Source: an uncultured beta proteobacterium (GTDB lineage Bacteria; Pseudomonadota; Gammaproteobacteria; Burkholderiales; Burkholderiaceae). Taken from it: a stretch of DNA of 15,963 nt. How positions within the stretch are numbered: the first letter of the stretch is position 1; every line of letters begins with the position of its first letter. The stretch lies in the NCBI GenBank assembly GCA_903892315.1, contig CAITHY010000193.1, positions 1 through 15,963 of the forward strand, given 5' to 3'. Below the pieces are notes generated by a model that was not told the origin of the DNA, did no database searches, and worked only from the letters and a program-made list of their open reading frames with translations. Both the position numbers and the translations under genes were made by a program. Below are positions 1 through 7,538 of the stretch, piece by piece.

Positions 1-77
1 GCGTCACGATGCTTAGCCGGCACAGACATGCGGCCTTTTGCATCTAAATTGAGAGCTGACGCACCTTGAAACACCAT
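1..77 (-). CDS. mraZ: MraZ, N-terminal fragment (runs off left edge)
   Basis: The first 25 codons read MVFQGASALNLDAKGRMSVP followed by AKHRD. This is the conserved N-terminus of MraZ, an AbrB/SpoVT-like DNA-binding protein that represses the division and cell-wall (dcw) cluster from its own promoter; the DAKGRMSVP stretch is the first AbrB-like motif. The gene runs leftward and the rest lies outside the window, presumably followed by the rsmH-ftsL part of the cluster (inferred). The start is supported by the family N-terminus and by the correctly placed MraZ boxes just upstream. A G-rich stretch, GTGGGG, lies just before the ATG and could serve as ribosome binding site while also being the last MraZ box. 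Confidence 0.93.
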   Translation of the reverse strand, partial: MVFQGASALNLDAKGRMSVPAKHRD

Positions 78-80
78 TTA

Positions 81-106
81 CCCCACTTTTTCACACTTCC
101 TCCCAC
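81..106 (-). promoter_or_regulatory. MraZ operator: three 10-bp-spaced boxes
   Basis: Read on the minus strand, this stretch contains GTGGGA, GTGTGA and GTGGGG, each starting 10 bp after the previous one (106-101, 96-91, 86-81), immediately before the mraZ start. MraZ is known to bind direct repeats of the TGGGN type separated by 5 bp in front of its own operon, so this is very probably the autoregulatory operator. The middle box is degenerate (GTGTGA). The first box overlaps the predicted -10 element, which fits repression. Confidence 0.82.
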
Positions 107-133
107 TTTAGAGGATCGCACTAAGAGGGTCAA
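105..133 (-). promoter_or_regulatory. Predicted sigma70 promoter of mraZ (dcw cluster)
   Basis: On the minus strand, TTGACC (133-128) is followed after exactly 17 bp by TAAAGT (110-105). These match the -35 consensus at 5 of 6 and the -10 consensus at 4 of 6. The -10 overlaps the first MraZ box, and transcription would begin among the boxes and give a very short mraZ leader. A second, weaker candidate lies farther upstream: TTGCTA (269-264), 17 bp, TATTTT (246-241). Confidence 0.6.
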
Positions 134-182
134 GTGTTTTTGAGAGTTTTTTTAGGAATTTCTCTAGTGTTTACAAACACTT
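132..182. repeat. Palindrome AGTGTTTACAAACACT plus a third half-site
   Basis: Positions 166-181 form an inverted repeat with 7-bp arms and a 2-bp centre (AGTGTTT-AC-AAACACT). The same half-site occurs again at 132-139 (AAGTGTTT), in inverted orientation to AAACACTT at 175-182. The third copy touches the predicted -35 of the mraZ promoter (128-133). The arrangement looks like an operator for a dimeric regulator, but I do not recognise the motif. Neither copy is followed by a T-run, so it is not a terminator. Confidence 0.45.
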
Positions 183-292
183 AGCGTCATGTGTTGAGAA
201 AATGGTGATAATAAAATAGCTACTTGAAACAATGGCTTGGAAAATATACTTAAGAATAGATCTTAGCAATTGGGCTAGATAATGCCTCAATA

Positions 293-312
293 TACTGTAT
301 TTAAAAACAGTA
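293..312. promoter_or_regulatory. LexA (SOS) box
   Basis: The 20-mer TACTGTATTTAAAAACAGTA has the exact CTGT-N8-ACAG core of the beta/gammaproteobacterial LexA site and symmetrical outer TA bases. It matches the E. coli consensus TACTGTATATATATACAGTA at 17 of 20 positions. It lies 215 bp upstream of the mraZ start and 64 bp beyond the coq7 stop. On the plus strand TATACT (291-296), a good -10 hexamer, overlaps its edge. No clear gene starts next to it in either direction, so its target is uncertain; mraZ and the dcw cluster are the nearest downstream genes. Confidence 0.7.
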
Positions 313-376
313 ATACTTAAAAAATATATCAAAATTAATCAGCGATGGACTTCAGGGATTAAATCCCATTTCCGTT

Positions 377-1006
377 TTAAATTTTGTAAGCAGTGGTTGT
401 CATTACCTTAGACATCGCCTGCATTATTTTTTGGATCGGTTCTGGCAATTTTGCACCACCAGCATTTTTTGCGGCTTGTCCGTGAGCAATTTCATCAACT
501 CGCATTTGATCCACAATTGCGCGTGATCGTTGATCTTCTTTTGGCAATTTTTCGAGATGACTTTCTAAGTGATTCTCGACTTGTTTTTCTGTTTCAGCAA
601 CAAAACCTAAGCTCCACTTGTCACCCGCTAAGCCTGCTGCCAAGCCGATTGCAAAGGAGCCCGCATACCAAAGTGGATTGAGATAACTAGCATGTGACCC
701 GAGCTCTTGAAGACGAGTTTCACACCAAGCTAGATGATCCATTTCTTCTTGCCCAGAGTGCTCCAACATCTCTTGAATTTCAGGATTTCGAGCAACCAAT
801 TTTTGCGCTTGATAGAGCGCTTGCGCACAAACTTCACCCACATGATTTACTCGCATGAGTCCTGCTGCATGTTTGCGTTCGACAGCATCCAAACCGGAAT
901 TGCTTGCAAAATCGGAGCCTGGGGTGGGTCTATGCGCATGAGCACCTCCGACCACCGACCGAAGGGCGTTATCAAACTCCAGAATGAGACGATCTATCGG
1001 GGACAT
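377..1006 (-). CDS. coq7: Coq7 family 3-demethoxyubiquinol 3-hydroxylase
   Basis: This di-iron monooxygenase hydroxylates 2-polyprenyl-3-methyl-6-methoxy-1,4-benzoquinol, the penultimate step of ubiquinone synthesis, at the inner membrane face. The 209-residue length is normal for bacterial Coq7. Two ferritin-like helix pairs carry the expected iron ligands: E58 (NHVGE), E88 and H91 (EEMDH), E140 (ETEKQ), and E172 and H175 (DEIAH). The stretch around residues 111-137 ([11 protein letters not shown] onward) is hydrophobic and probably sits on the membrane. The gene lies 12 bp downstream of bioB on the same strand, so the two are probably cotranscribed. No clear Shine-Dalgarno sequence precedes the start, but the N-terminus [12 protein letters not shown] fits the family as I know it from related betaproteobacteria. 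Confidence 0.95.
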   Translation of the reverse strand: MSPIDRLILEFDNALRSVVGGAHAHRPTPGSDFASNSGLDAVERKHAAGLMRVNHVGEVCAQALYQAQKLVARNPEIQEMLEHSGQEEMDHLAWCETRLQELGSHASYLNPLWYAGSFAIGLAAGLAGDKWSLGFVAETEKQVENHLESHLEKLPKEDQRSRAIVDQMRVDEIAHGQAAKNAGGAKLPEPIQKIMQAMSKVMTTTAYKI

Positions 1007-1018
1007 GCGCGTAGGAAA

Positions 1019-2068
1019 TTAAACCAAAACCTCTGCTTTGCAGCTTTGTTTTGTCTTTAAACCCAGTTCTGCCAAGAGCTCGCGATCTTGTTCTGCCTCG
1101 GGATTACCGGTAGTGAGTAGTTGCTCACCATAGAAAATCGAGTTAGCTCCAGCCATGAAACACATCGCCTGAACTGCCCTGCCAAGCTCCTGACGACCAG
1201 CAGATAAACGAACGCGGGCTTTGGGCATCGTGATCCTAGCAACCGCAATCGTTCTCACAAACTCCAGCGGGTCTAAAGGCTTTTGCTCAGCTAATGGCGT
1301 ACCGGCAACTGGCACCAAATGATTGATAGGAACGGATTCGGGATAGGGGCTCAAATTGGCTAAGCGGGCCAAAAATGCAGCGCGCTGCTGTCTAGACTCA
1401 CCCATGCCTACAATACCGCCACAACAAACGGACATACCAGCGGCCCGGACATTGGATATCGTATCCAAACGGTCTTGGTAACCTCGGGTTGAGATCACGG
1501 AGCGATAAAAATCCTCGCTGGTGTCTAGGTTGTGGTTATAAAAGTCGAGGCCTGCCTCTTGCAGTGCTTGAGCTTGATCGGCCTCCAGCATGCCTAAGGT
1601 GGCGCAAGTCTCTAGACCCAAGGCTTTAACGCCTTTGATCATGGCAGTCACTTTTTCAATATCTCGTTCTTTGGGTTCGCGCCAAGCGGCACCCATACAG
1701 AAACGGTTAGAACCAGCGGCCTTAGCAGCTTTAGCGGCCTCTAAAACCTCTTCTAAGCCCATTAGCTTCTCAGCCTTAACATCGGTATCGTAACGAGCGG
1801 CCTGCGGGCAGTAGCCACAATCTTCAGGACAACCACCCGTTTTAATGGACAGCAATGTGGCTAATTCCACATCTCCCTCTGGGAAATAGGCCTTATGAGT
1901 CTCTTGAGCCTTCAGCATCAATTCATTAAAAGGGAGTGCAAATAAGGCCTCAATTTGAGTCACCGACCACTCACCAGACACCTCGACACTTGCGTTTACG
2001 CCCTGATGCAAATCCGCCTTGGATTTGAATTGGGTTAAGGGTATTTCAACGGTTTGAGTGTCCAGCAT
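1019..2068 (-). CDS. bioB: Biotin synthase BioB (radical SAM)
   Basis: BioB inserts sulfur into dethiobiotin to form biotin, using S-adenosylmethionine radicals. Counting from the ATG at 2068 (349 residues), the radical-SAM motif CPEDCGYC supplies C80, C84 and C87 for the 4Fe-4S cluster. C123 ([10 protein letters not shown]), C155 (LETCATLGM), C215 ([12 protein letters not shown]) and R287 (VRLSAGR) match the sacrificial 2Fe-2S cluster ligands with family spacing. The frame stays open upstream to a TTG at 2098, which would add ten residues ([10 protein letters not shown]). The ATG is preferred because that extension looks non-conserved and TTG is a rare start. GGA lies about ten bases before the ATG. 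The gene diverges from bioA and is followed by coq7. Confidence 0.96.
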   Translation of the reverse strand: MLDTQTVEIPLTQFKSKADLHQGVNASVEVSGEWSVTQIEALFALPFNELMLKAQETHKAYFPEGDVELATLLSIKTGGCPEDCGYCPQAARYDTDVKAEKLMGLEEVLEAAKAAKAAGSNRFCMGAAWREPKERDIEKVTAMIKGVKALGLETCATLGMLEADQAQALQEAGLDFYNHNLDTSEDFYRSVISTRGYQDRLDTISNVRAAGMSVCCGGIVGMGESRQQRAAFLARLANLSPYPESVPINHLVPVAGTPLAEQKPLDPLEFVRTIAVARITMPKARVRLSAGRQELGRAVQAMCFMAGANSIFYGEQLLTTGNPEAEQDRELLAELGLKTKQSCKAEVLV

Positions 2069-2157
2069 AGGTAAATTCCAGAAAATGGGGGGATACAAGG
2101 CATAAACATAACAGATACAGGTCTGATTTTGGAAAAACTAGTGGTCAAATATCAAAC
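2069..2157. promoter_or_regulatory. Divergent bioB/bioA control region
   Basis: These 89 bp must carry the promoters for bioB (minus) and bioAFD (plus), by position. I see no confident -35/-10 pair in either direction and no clear copy of the BirA operator (TTGTAAACC and its mirror) or the BioR site (TTATAGATAA type). No strong ribosome site precedes bioA. The assignment as a control region rests on gene arrangement only. Confidence 0.5.
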
Positions 2158-3504
2158 ATGAAGGTTATTTCTGATTTAAATCAAATCCCCCTCGTTGATC
2201 GCAGCCTTGCAGCCGTTTGGCACCCATGCACTCAGATGAAACAGCATGAGACCTTTCCGCTGGTTGCCATTACAAAAGGTAAGGGTGCTTGGCTCTATGA
2301 CGAAAACGGAACAGCCTTACTCGACTCTATTAGTTCTTGGTGGACCAATTTATTTGGTCACTCCAACCCACGTATCAATCAAGCGATTACCGCGCAACTC
2401 GAAAAAATTGAGCATGTGATGCTCGCCGGCTTTACACATCCTCCCGTAGTGGAGTTGTCCGAAAAACTGTCCGCACTCACCAATCACCATTTAGGTCACG
2501 TCTTTTACGCTTCCGATGGCGCTGCTGCAGTAGAAATAGCGCTAAAAATGAGTCACCACTACTGGCAACTCAACGGCAAACCACAAAAGAAAAAATTTGT
2601 GTGCCTGGAAAATGGTTACCACGGAGAAACACTTGGCGCATTGGCGGTAACTGATGTTGCTATTTTTCGCGAAGCCTATGGAGCGCTATTGCAAGATGTA
2701 TTCACCATTACATCACCTGATGCACGCAAAGCAAAAGCTGGAGAGAGCGCAGAAGATGTAGCAAAACATGCAGCAAAAAAACTCGAAGAATTGTTTATAA
2801 AAGAACATGGCAATATTGCCGCCATCATTGTCGAACCTTTAGTTCAGTGCGCAGGGCAAATGGCCATGCATTCTCCTGAGTATCTGCGTTTAGTAAGGGA
2901 TTTGTGTGATCGCTATGAAGTACATCTGATTGCCGATGAAATTGCGGTTGGCTGTGGGCGGAGCGGTAAGTTCTTTGCCTGCGAACATGCTGGTGTATGG
3001 CCAGACTTCTTGACTCTATCTAAAGGTATTAGTGGTGGCTATCTTCCACTGTCACTCTGCCTTACGAGCGACCAGATATATCAAGCTTTTTATGGCGATC
3101 AAGCTCAGCAAGGATTTTTGCATTCTCATTCCTATACCGGCAATCCACTAGCATGTGCAGCCGCACTGGCTTGCCTAGAGATTTTCGAAACTGACAAAGT
3201 ATTGGAAAAAAATATTGAGCGCTCAAAGGATTTAGCAAATGCATTTACATGGGCAAAAACAGATACCCGTATTGAGCATTGGCGTCAACAAGGAATGATC
3301 TTGGCATTTGATATCAAGCATGAGTTTCTAAAAAATCCTCAGATGTTTGCGCGAACCATGTTCTCAAACTGTTTGGGTGAAGGCGTGCTGATCAGACCAA
3401 TCGGCAACACTATCTACGTCATGCCGCCGTATATTTTGTCCCCAGCAGAAACCACGCAACTAGGTAAGGCTGTGCAAGTTGCCCTTGAGAAAACCTTGGC
3501 ATGA
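2158..3504 (+). CDS. bioA: Adenosylmethionine-8-amino-7-oxononanoate aminotransferase BioA
   Basis: BioA is the PLP-dependent transaminase that converts KAPA to DAPA with S-adenosylmethionine as amino donor, the antepenultimate step of biotin synthesis. It is a class III aminotransferase of 448 residues, normal for the family. Diagnostic features are WHPCTQ at 21-26, the BioA substrate-site motif; YHGETLGALAVTD from 154; D260 in the ADEIAVGCGRSG motif, which pairs with the PLP pyridine nitrogen; K289 in LSKGISGGYLPL, the Schiff-base lysine; and HSHSYTGNPLACAAA from 322. The gene starts 89 bp from divergent bioB and its stop overlaps bioF in an ATGA junction, which suggests translational coupling. 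Confidence 0.96.
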   Translation: MKVISDLNQIPLVDRSLAAVWHPCTQMKQHETFPLVAITKGKGAWLYDENGTALLDSISSWWTNLFGHSNPRINQAITAQLEKIEHVMLAGFTHPPVVELSEKLSALTNHHLGHVFYASDGAAAVEIALKMSHHYWQLNGKPQKKKFVCLENGYHGETLGALAVTDVAIFREAYGALLQDVFTITSPDARKAKAGESAEDVAKHAAKKLEELFIKEHGNIAAIIVEPLVQCAGQMAMHSPEYLRLVRDLCDRYEVHLIADEIAVGCGRSGKFFACEHAGVWPDFLTLSKGISGGYLPLSLCLTSDQIYQAFYGDQAQQGFLHSHSYTGNPLACAAALACLEIFETDKVLEKNIERSKDLANAFTWAKTDTRIEHWRQQGMILAFDIKHEFLKNPQMFARTMFSNCLGEGVLIRPIGNTIYVMPPYILSPAETTQLGKAVQVALEKTLA

Positions 3505-4739
3505 CGCACTCATATCTGGCCTTAAAGTTAGCGCAAGAGCAGATTGCAGATCTTGAGTCGCAATTGCTCAAACGCAAACTCAGAGCCACTACATCTCCAT
3601 GTGATGCCAAAGCCATAGTCGATGGACGGGAGCTGAAAGCATTCTGTAGCAATGACTATTTAGGGCTAGCAAACCATCCCGAATTGATTCAAGCGCTTGC
3701 GGAAGGTGGTAAAAGGTATGGGGTAGGCAGTGGCGCCTCCCATCTCATTAGCGGTCATAGCCTGGCTCATGAGCTACTGGAAAACCAATTAGCGTCTTTT
3801 CAAAAGCAGCACATTCCGAATGCACGCGCCCTATTTTTCAGCACTGGCTATCTCGCCAACCTCACCGCCATCACCGGACTAGCAAGATTGGCACCACAAA
3901 AATCCACCAGCATTTATTCGGCGAAGCTCAATCATGCCTCTTTAATTGATGGCATCCGTTTAGCAGCTGCTCAAACCCAAGCAAACGTCACGCTATTCGA
4001 TCACACGCAAATTGACTCATTAGATGAATTGCTGAAGGTAGATCAACATCCACTAAAAATCATTGTTACTGATGGCGTCTTTAGCATGGATGGCGACCTT
4101 GCTCCAGTAAAAGAATTGTTAAAAATGGCTGAGCAGTACGATGCACTGTTGCTCGTAGATGATGCTCATGGTTTCGGAGTGTTGGGTAAGCAAGGTCATG
4201 GCATTTTGGAGCAGGAAAATATCTGCTCTGATCGCATTATTTATATTGGTACCCTCGGAAAAGCTGCGGGCGTCAGCGGTGCCTTTATTTGCGCACAAGC
4301 AACTTATATTGAGTGGCTCATTCAAAAAGGGCGCCCTTTTATTTACAGCACTGCCACTCCACCTGCAATTGCACACACCCTCTCAAAAAGCTTGCAAATC
4401 ATTGAAGGGAATGAGGGTAGCAAGCGCCGTAGTCATCTCAATAAACTGATTCGTATTTGGCAAGATGAGATGCAGTTCTCTCAATGGGAAAAGGTTTCCT
4501 CTTGTACCGCTATACAGCCCGTCATTTTGGGTAGCAATGCCAATGCCCTTCTTGCTGCTAAGTTATTAGACGAAGCTGGTTATTGGATTCCTGCTATTCG
4601 CCCTCCTACCGTACCCAATGGCAGCGCAAGATTGCGCATTACGTTTTCCGCCAACCATAGTGAGGGAGATTTGCGTCAGCTTATCAGCACCTTGGAATCG
4701 ATTGAGAAAGTGGTGATTCAAAAGGGCAACCATGAGTAA
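3501..4739 (+). CDS. bioF: 8-amino-7-oxononanoate synthase BioF
   Basis: BioF condenses pimeloyl-thioester with L-alanine, releasing CO2, to give KAPA. It belongs to the PLP-dependent alpha-oxoamine synthases. Family marks are FCSNDYLGLANHP (48-60), GSGASHLISG (76-85), STGYLANL (114-121), H145 in LNHASLIDG, D220 and H223 in VDDAHGFGVLG, and the PLP lysine K254 in TLGKAAGVSG. At 412 residues it is slightly longer than the roughly 385 of E. coli BioF. The extra residues appear spread out, with no added domain visible. It overlaps bioA by 4 bp and bioD by 8 bp, so the three genes form one translationally coupled operon. Confidence 0.95.
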   Translation: MTHSYLALKLAQEQIADLESQLLKRKLRATTSPCDAKAIVDGRELKAFCSNDYLGLANHPELIQALAEGGKRYGVGSGASHLISGHSLAHELLENQLASFQKQHIPNARALFFSTGYLANLTAITGLARLAPQKSTSIYSAKLNHASLIDGIRLAAAQTQANVTLFDHTQIDSLDELLKVDQHPLKIIVTDGVFSMDGDLAPVKELLKMAEQYDALLLVDDAHGFGVLGKQGHGILEQENICSDRIIYIGTLGKAAGVSGAFICAQATYIEWLIQKGRPFIYSTATPPAIAHTLSKSLQIIEGNEGSKRRSHLNKLIRIWQDEMQFSQWEKVSSCTAIQPVILGSNANALLAAKLLDEAGYWIPAIRPPTVPNGSARLRITFSANHSEGDLRQLISTLESIEKVVIQKGNHE

Positions 4740-5451
4740 GCCCAACGGTTTCTTTGTGACCGGTACCGACACCGAGGTTGGAAAAACCTTGGTGAGCGGC
4801 GCTCTCATTCTGAAATTACGCGAACGGGGAATGAATACCATTGGTTTTAAACCCGTTGTTGCGGGAACCTATCAAGATGCGAAAGATCAGACTCTGAATG
4901 AGGATGTGGAAACACTCCGCCTTGCCTCAAACCTCGGCTCTAGTACATTGAGTTTGTGTCCCTATGTTTTGGATCTGCCAGCCGCTCCTCATGTAGTAGC
5001 AGCCCAACAAGGTCTAAAACTAGAAATGAGCGTGATATTGCAGGGTTTTCAGAATATTCAAAATCAGGCAGATTGTGTTGTGCTTGAGGGTGCCGGCGGC
5101 TTACTCATCCCTTTAAATGAACGGGAAGATTTGGCGATGCTCGCCCAAGAAATTAAATTACCCATCATCCTCGTGGTCGGCATGAAATTGGGCTGCATCA
5201 ATCACGCCCTCCTGACCTATGAGGCAATCAAGGCTCGTCATTTAAATATGGCAGGATGGGTAGCCAACACCTTATCTACAGAAATGTCTCTGCTTGATGA
5301 GAATATTCAGACTCTGCAGGCCAGAATAGATGCCCCATTTTTAGGCCTTATTCCAGCACTTCCAAAAGCACTCCAAAAAGCCGATAACAGCCCCTATTCA
5401 ATTGAAGCTTTGGGTTTTGCTGCAAAGCACATTCAATTACCCGGCTATTAA
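4732..5451 (+). CDS. bioD: Dethiobiotin synthetase BioD
   Basis: BioD carries out the ATP-dependent carboxylation and ring closure of DAPA to dethiobiotin. The N-terminal P-loop GTDTEVGKT (11-19) is the family signature. FKPVVAG (39-45) contains the conserved lysine after the P-loop, and LEGAGGLLIPL (118-128) carries the conserved acidic residue and glycines of the nucleotide/Mg site. The 239-residue length is typical. A good ribosome site, AAAGGG (4721-4726), lies five bases before the ATG inside the end of bioF and supports this start. The reading frame overlaps bioF by 8 bp. The product is the substrate of the divergently encoded BioB. Confidence 0.95.
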   Translation: MSKPNGFFVTGTDTEVGKTLVSGALILKLRERGMNTIGFKPVVAGTYQDAKDQTLNEDVETLRLASNLGSSTLSLCPYVLDLPAAPHVVAAQQGLKLEMSVILQGFQNIQNQADCVVLEGAGGLLIPLNEREDLAMLAQEIKLPIILVVGMKLGCINHALLTYEAIKARHLNMAGWVANTLSTEMSLLDENIQTLQARIDAPFLGLIPALPKALQKADNSPYSIEALGFAAKHIQLPGY

Positions 5452-5507
5452 TTAGCAGTAATTTCACCCAAAAGGCATATCCAAAAACTTTCGGATAAGA
5501 TGAAGGG

Positions 5508-6713
5508 ATGCATTTATCCCCAGAAATTATTGACTCCGCGGAAGCTATTCAAGAAATTCGACGCAATATTCATGCGCATCCTGAATTGCGTTTCGAAGAA
5601 CATCGCACTGCCGATCTAGTTGCAGAAGCGCTGTCTAGCTGGGGAATTACAGTCTATCGCGGCATGGGGAAAACGGGTGTCGTAGGTCGCTTAGATGGTG
5701 ACCTGGGTCCGGGCAAGATGATTGGTCTGCGCGCAGATATGGATGCTCTTCCACTGCAAGAGCACAACAACTTTGCCCATGCATCAACAAATCCCGGAAA
5801 GATGCATGCTTGTGGACATGATGGTCATACTGCAATGCTGCTTGGTGCTGCACAACATTTATCCAATCACCGCGACTTTAAAGGTACGGTGATTTTTATT
5901 TTCCAGCCCGCTGAAGAGGGTGGTGCTGGTGCTAATGAAATGATTAAGGATGGACTCTTCAAAGAGTTTCCATGTGATGCGGTATTTGGCTTGCATAACT
6001 GGCCGGGTTTGGCGGAAGGTCACTTTGGAGTTACCTCTGGCCCCATGATGGCTTCAAGCAATACTTTTGAAATTACCATCACCGGCAAAGGCGGTCATGC
6101 CGCTCTACCGCACAATAGCGCAGATCCAGTATTGACTGGCGCCCAAGTAGTGCTGGCATTACAAAGCATCATTACACGTAATAAACGCCCTGTAGATGCT
6201 GCAGTCTTATCCATCACACAATTTCATGCGGGTGAAACGAGCAATGTCATTCCGGATAATGCTTTTATCGGCGGCACGGTGCGCACATTTACCTTAGATG
6301 TCTTGGATCTCATTGAGCAACGTCTACGAGAAATTGCCCATAGCGTCTCTAGTGCTTTTGATTGCCAAGCCGAAGTTACGTTTTCCAGAAATTACCCGCC
6401 CCTGATTAATCATGCCAAAGAAGTGGAATTCGCTACCGAGGTCATGGGTGAATTGGTTGGCAAACAGAATGTGAATGCTTCGATCGACCCTACGATGGGC
6501 GCAGAAGACTTTGCATTTATGTTGTTGGAGAAGCCTGGTTGCTATGTATTCTTGGGCAATGGTGATGGCGATCATCGCTCGGTAGGTCATGGCATGGGCC
6601 CGTGCCACTTGCACAATCCTTCTTACGACTTCAATGACTCCTTGATTCCAGTGGGCGTGAGCTATTGGGTCAAACTAGCTCAACGCTTCCTAGAAAAAAA
6701 CTCAGTTTTTTAA
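5508..6713 (+). CDS. M20 family metallo-amidohydrolase (hippurate hydrolase-like)
   Basis: This is a cytosolic zinc-dependent amidohydrolase of the M20D group, which hydrolyses N-acyl amino acids such as hippurate, N-acetyl amino acids or auxin conjugates. The substrate here cannot be read from sequence. Visible features are HAHPELRFEE (22-31), GLRADMDALPLQE (73-85), HACGHDGHTAML (100-111) with likely metal ligands C102 and H104, FQPAEEGGAGA (132-142) with E136/E137, GLHNWP with H163, the dimerisation domain around 185-300, PTMGAEDFAFML (328-339), and H369 near the C-terminus. The 401-residue length is normal. It starts 56 bp after bioD on the same strand and might be read through from the biotin operon, or might have its own promoter. 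No clear role in biotin metabolism is evident. Confidence 0.88.
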   Translation: MHLSPEIIDSAEAIQEIRRNIHAHPELRFEEHRTADLVAEALSSWGITVYRGMGKTGVVGRLDGDLGPGKMIGLRADMDALPLQEHNNFAHASTNPGKMHACGHDGHTAMLLGAAQHLSNHRDFKGTVIFIFQPAEEGGAGANEMIKDGLFKEFPCDAVFGLHNWPGLAEGHFGVTSGPMMASSNTFEITITGKGGHAALPHNSADPVLTGAQVVLALQSIITRNKRPVDAAVLSITQFHAGETSNVIPDNAFIGGTVRTFTLDVLDLIEQRLREIAHSVSSAFDCQAEVTFSRNYPPLINHAKEVEFATEVMGELVGKQNVNASIDPTMGAEDFAFMLLEKPGCYVFLGNGDGDHRSVGHGMGPCHLHNPSYDFNDSLIPVGVSYWVKLAQRFLEKNSVF

Positions 6714-6735
6714 AACTTTCTCTTCAGCTATTAAA

Positions 6736-7512
6736 TTAAGAATTGGTAAATTTAGCTGGACGCTTTTCCATGAACGCAGCCATACCCTCTTTCTGGTCAT
6801 TCGTTCCAAAACAAGCATGAAAGAGGCGGCGTTCAAAATGAATGCCTTCAGACAAAGTAGTTTCATAGGCAGTGTTGATACCCTCCTTCACCATCATCGC
6901 AGTCAATAAAGGCATGTCTGCGATTCCTTTAGCAATCGCCTTCACCTCTTTTAATAAGTCAGCCTGCGGGAAGATGCGGGCAACTAAACCAGAGCGCTCA
7001 GCTTCAGCAGCATCCATCATACGACCCGTCAAAGCCAAATCCATCGCCTTGGCTTTTGATATTGCACGAGGTAAGCGTTGTGTGCCTCCAGCGCCAGGAA
7101 TAATTCCTAACTTCACTTCGGGCTGCGCAAACTTAGCGTTATCCGCAGCCATAATGGTGTCACACATCATAGCTAACTCACAGCCACCGCCCAAGGCATA
7201 ACCAGAGACAGCAGCAATTACTGGCTTGCGTACTTTTTTAATCTCCTCCCAGTTGCGAGTAATAAAGTCGCCGCGATAAACATCCTTCAGGCCATATTTA
7301 GCCATTGACGCAATATCTGCTCCAGCAGCAAAAGCTTTTTCACTGCCAGTAACGATCATGCAACCAATATTGTCATCCGCATCAAATGCCAATAAGGCAG
7401 CACCAAGCTCTTCCATGAGTTGGTCATTCAAGGCATTTAACACTTCAGGGCGATTCAAGGTAATGGTGGCAACCTTGCCATCTACCTCAGTCAAAATTGT
7501 TTTGTAGCTCAT
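6736..7512 (-). CDS. Enoyl-CoA hydratase (crotonase family)
   Basis: A crotonase-fold protein of 258 residues, the usual length for short-chain enoyl-CoA hydratases that add water to trans-2-enoyl-CoA in fatty-acid or aromatic degradation. The two catalytic glutamates are present: E112 in [13 protein letters not shown] and E132 in [20 protein letters not shown]. The oxyanion-hole segments [11 protein letters not shown] (60-70) and GYALGGG (104-110) are also present. Both glutamates together with GAGGTQRL favour true hydratase activity over an isomerase-only or hydrolase variant. Whether the in vivo role is FadB-like or PaaF-like cannot be decided; no other beta-oxidation genes are nearby. It lies 26 bp downstream of mltA on the same strand and converges with the M20 gene. 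Confidence 0.92.
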   Translation of the reverse strand: MSYKTILTEVDGKVATITLNRPEVLNALNDQLMEELGAALLAFDADDNIGCMIVTGSEKAFAAGADIASMAKYGLKDVYRGDFITRNWEEIKKVRKPVIAAVSGYALGGGCELAMMCDTIMAADNAKFAQPEVKLGIIPGAGGTQRLPRAISKAKAMDLALTGRMMDAAEAERSGLVARIFPQADLLKEVKAIAKGIADMPLLTAMMVKEGINTAYETTLSEGIHFERRLFHACFGTNDQKEGMAAFMEKRPAKFTNS

Positions 7513-7538
7513 AAATTTCTTTCAGTGAAAATATTGAA

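Larger units (their letters stand above)
78..376. other. AT-rich intergenic region between coq7 and mraZ
   Basis: This 299-bp gap separates the coq7 stop from the mraZ start; both genes run leftward. It holds the MraZ boxes, the mraZ promoter, the AGTGTTT half-sites and the LexA box, which are listed separately. I found no open reading frame longer than 16 codons on either strand with a plausible ribosome site. There is no convincing intrinsic terminator for coq7, only a short GGGAT-TAA-ATCCC hairpin at 355-367 without an adjacent T-run. The unusual length for a compact genome suggests a regulatory role. Confidence 0.7.

Noticed and set aside
282..320. 12-codon ORF (MPQYTVFKNSNT) across the LexA box
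   Set aside because: Too short, no ribosome site, and it would be translated from sequence upstream of the operator it should respond to.
355..367. GGGAT-TAA-ATCCC hairpin after coq7 as a terminator
   Set aside because: Five-pair stem and no T-run next to it on the minus strand.
2069..2098. Upstream TTG start of bioB
   Set aside because: It adds ten residues of unconserved look and uses a rare start; the ATG at 2068 is better.
2101..2157. Imperfect dyad GATTTTGG ... CAAATATC before bioA as a BirA operator
   Set aside because: It does not match TTGTAAACC/GGTTTACAA and the symmetry is poor.
6695..6711. A/T-rich inverted repeat (AAAAAACT-C-AGTTTTTT) at the end of the M20 gene as a terminator
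   Set aside because: Almost only A-T pairs, a one-base centre and position inside the coding end make a stable hairpin doubtful.
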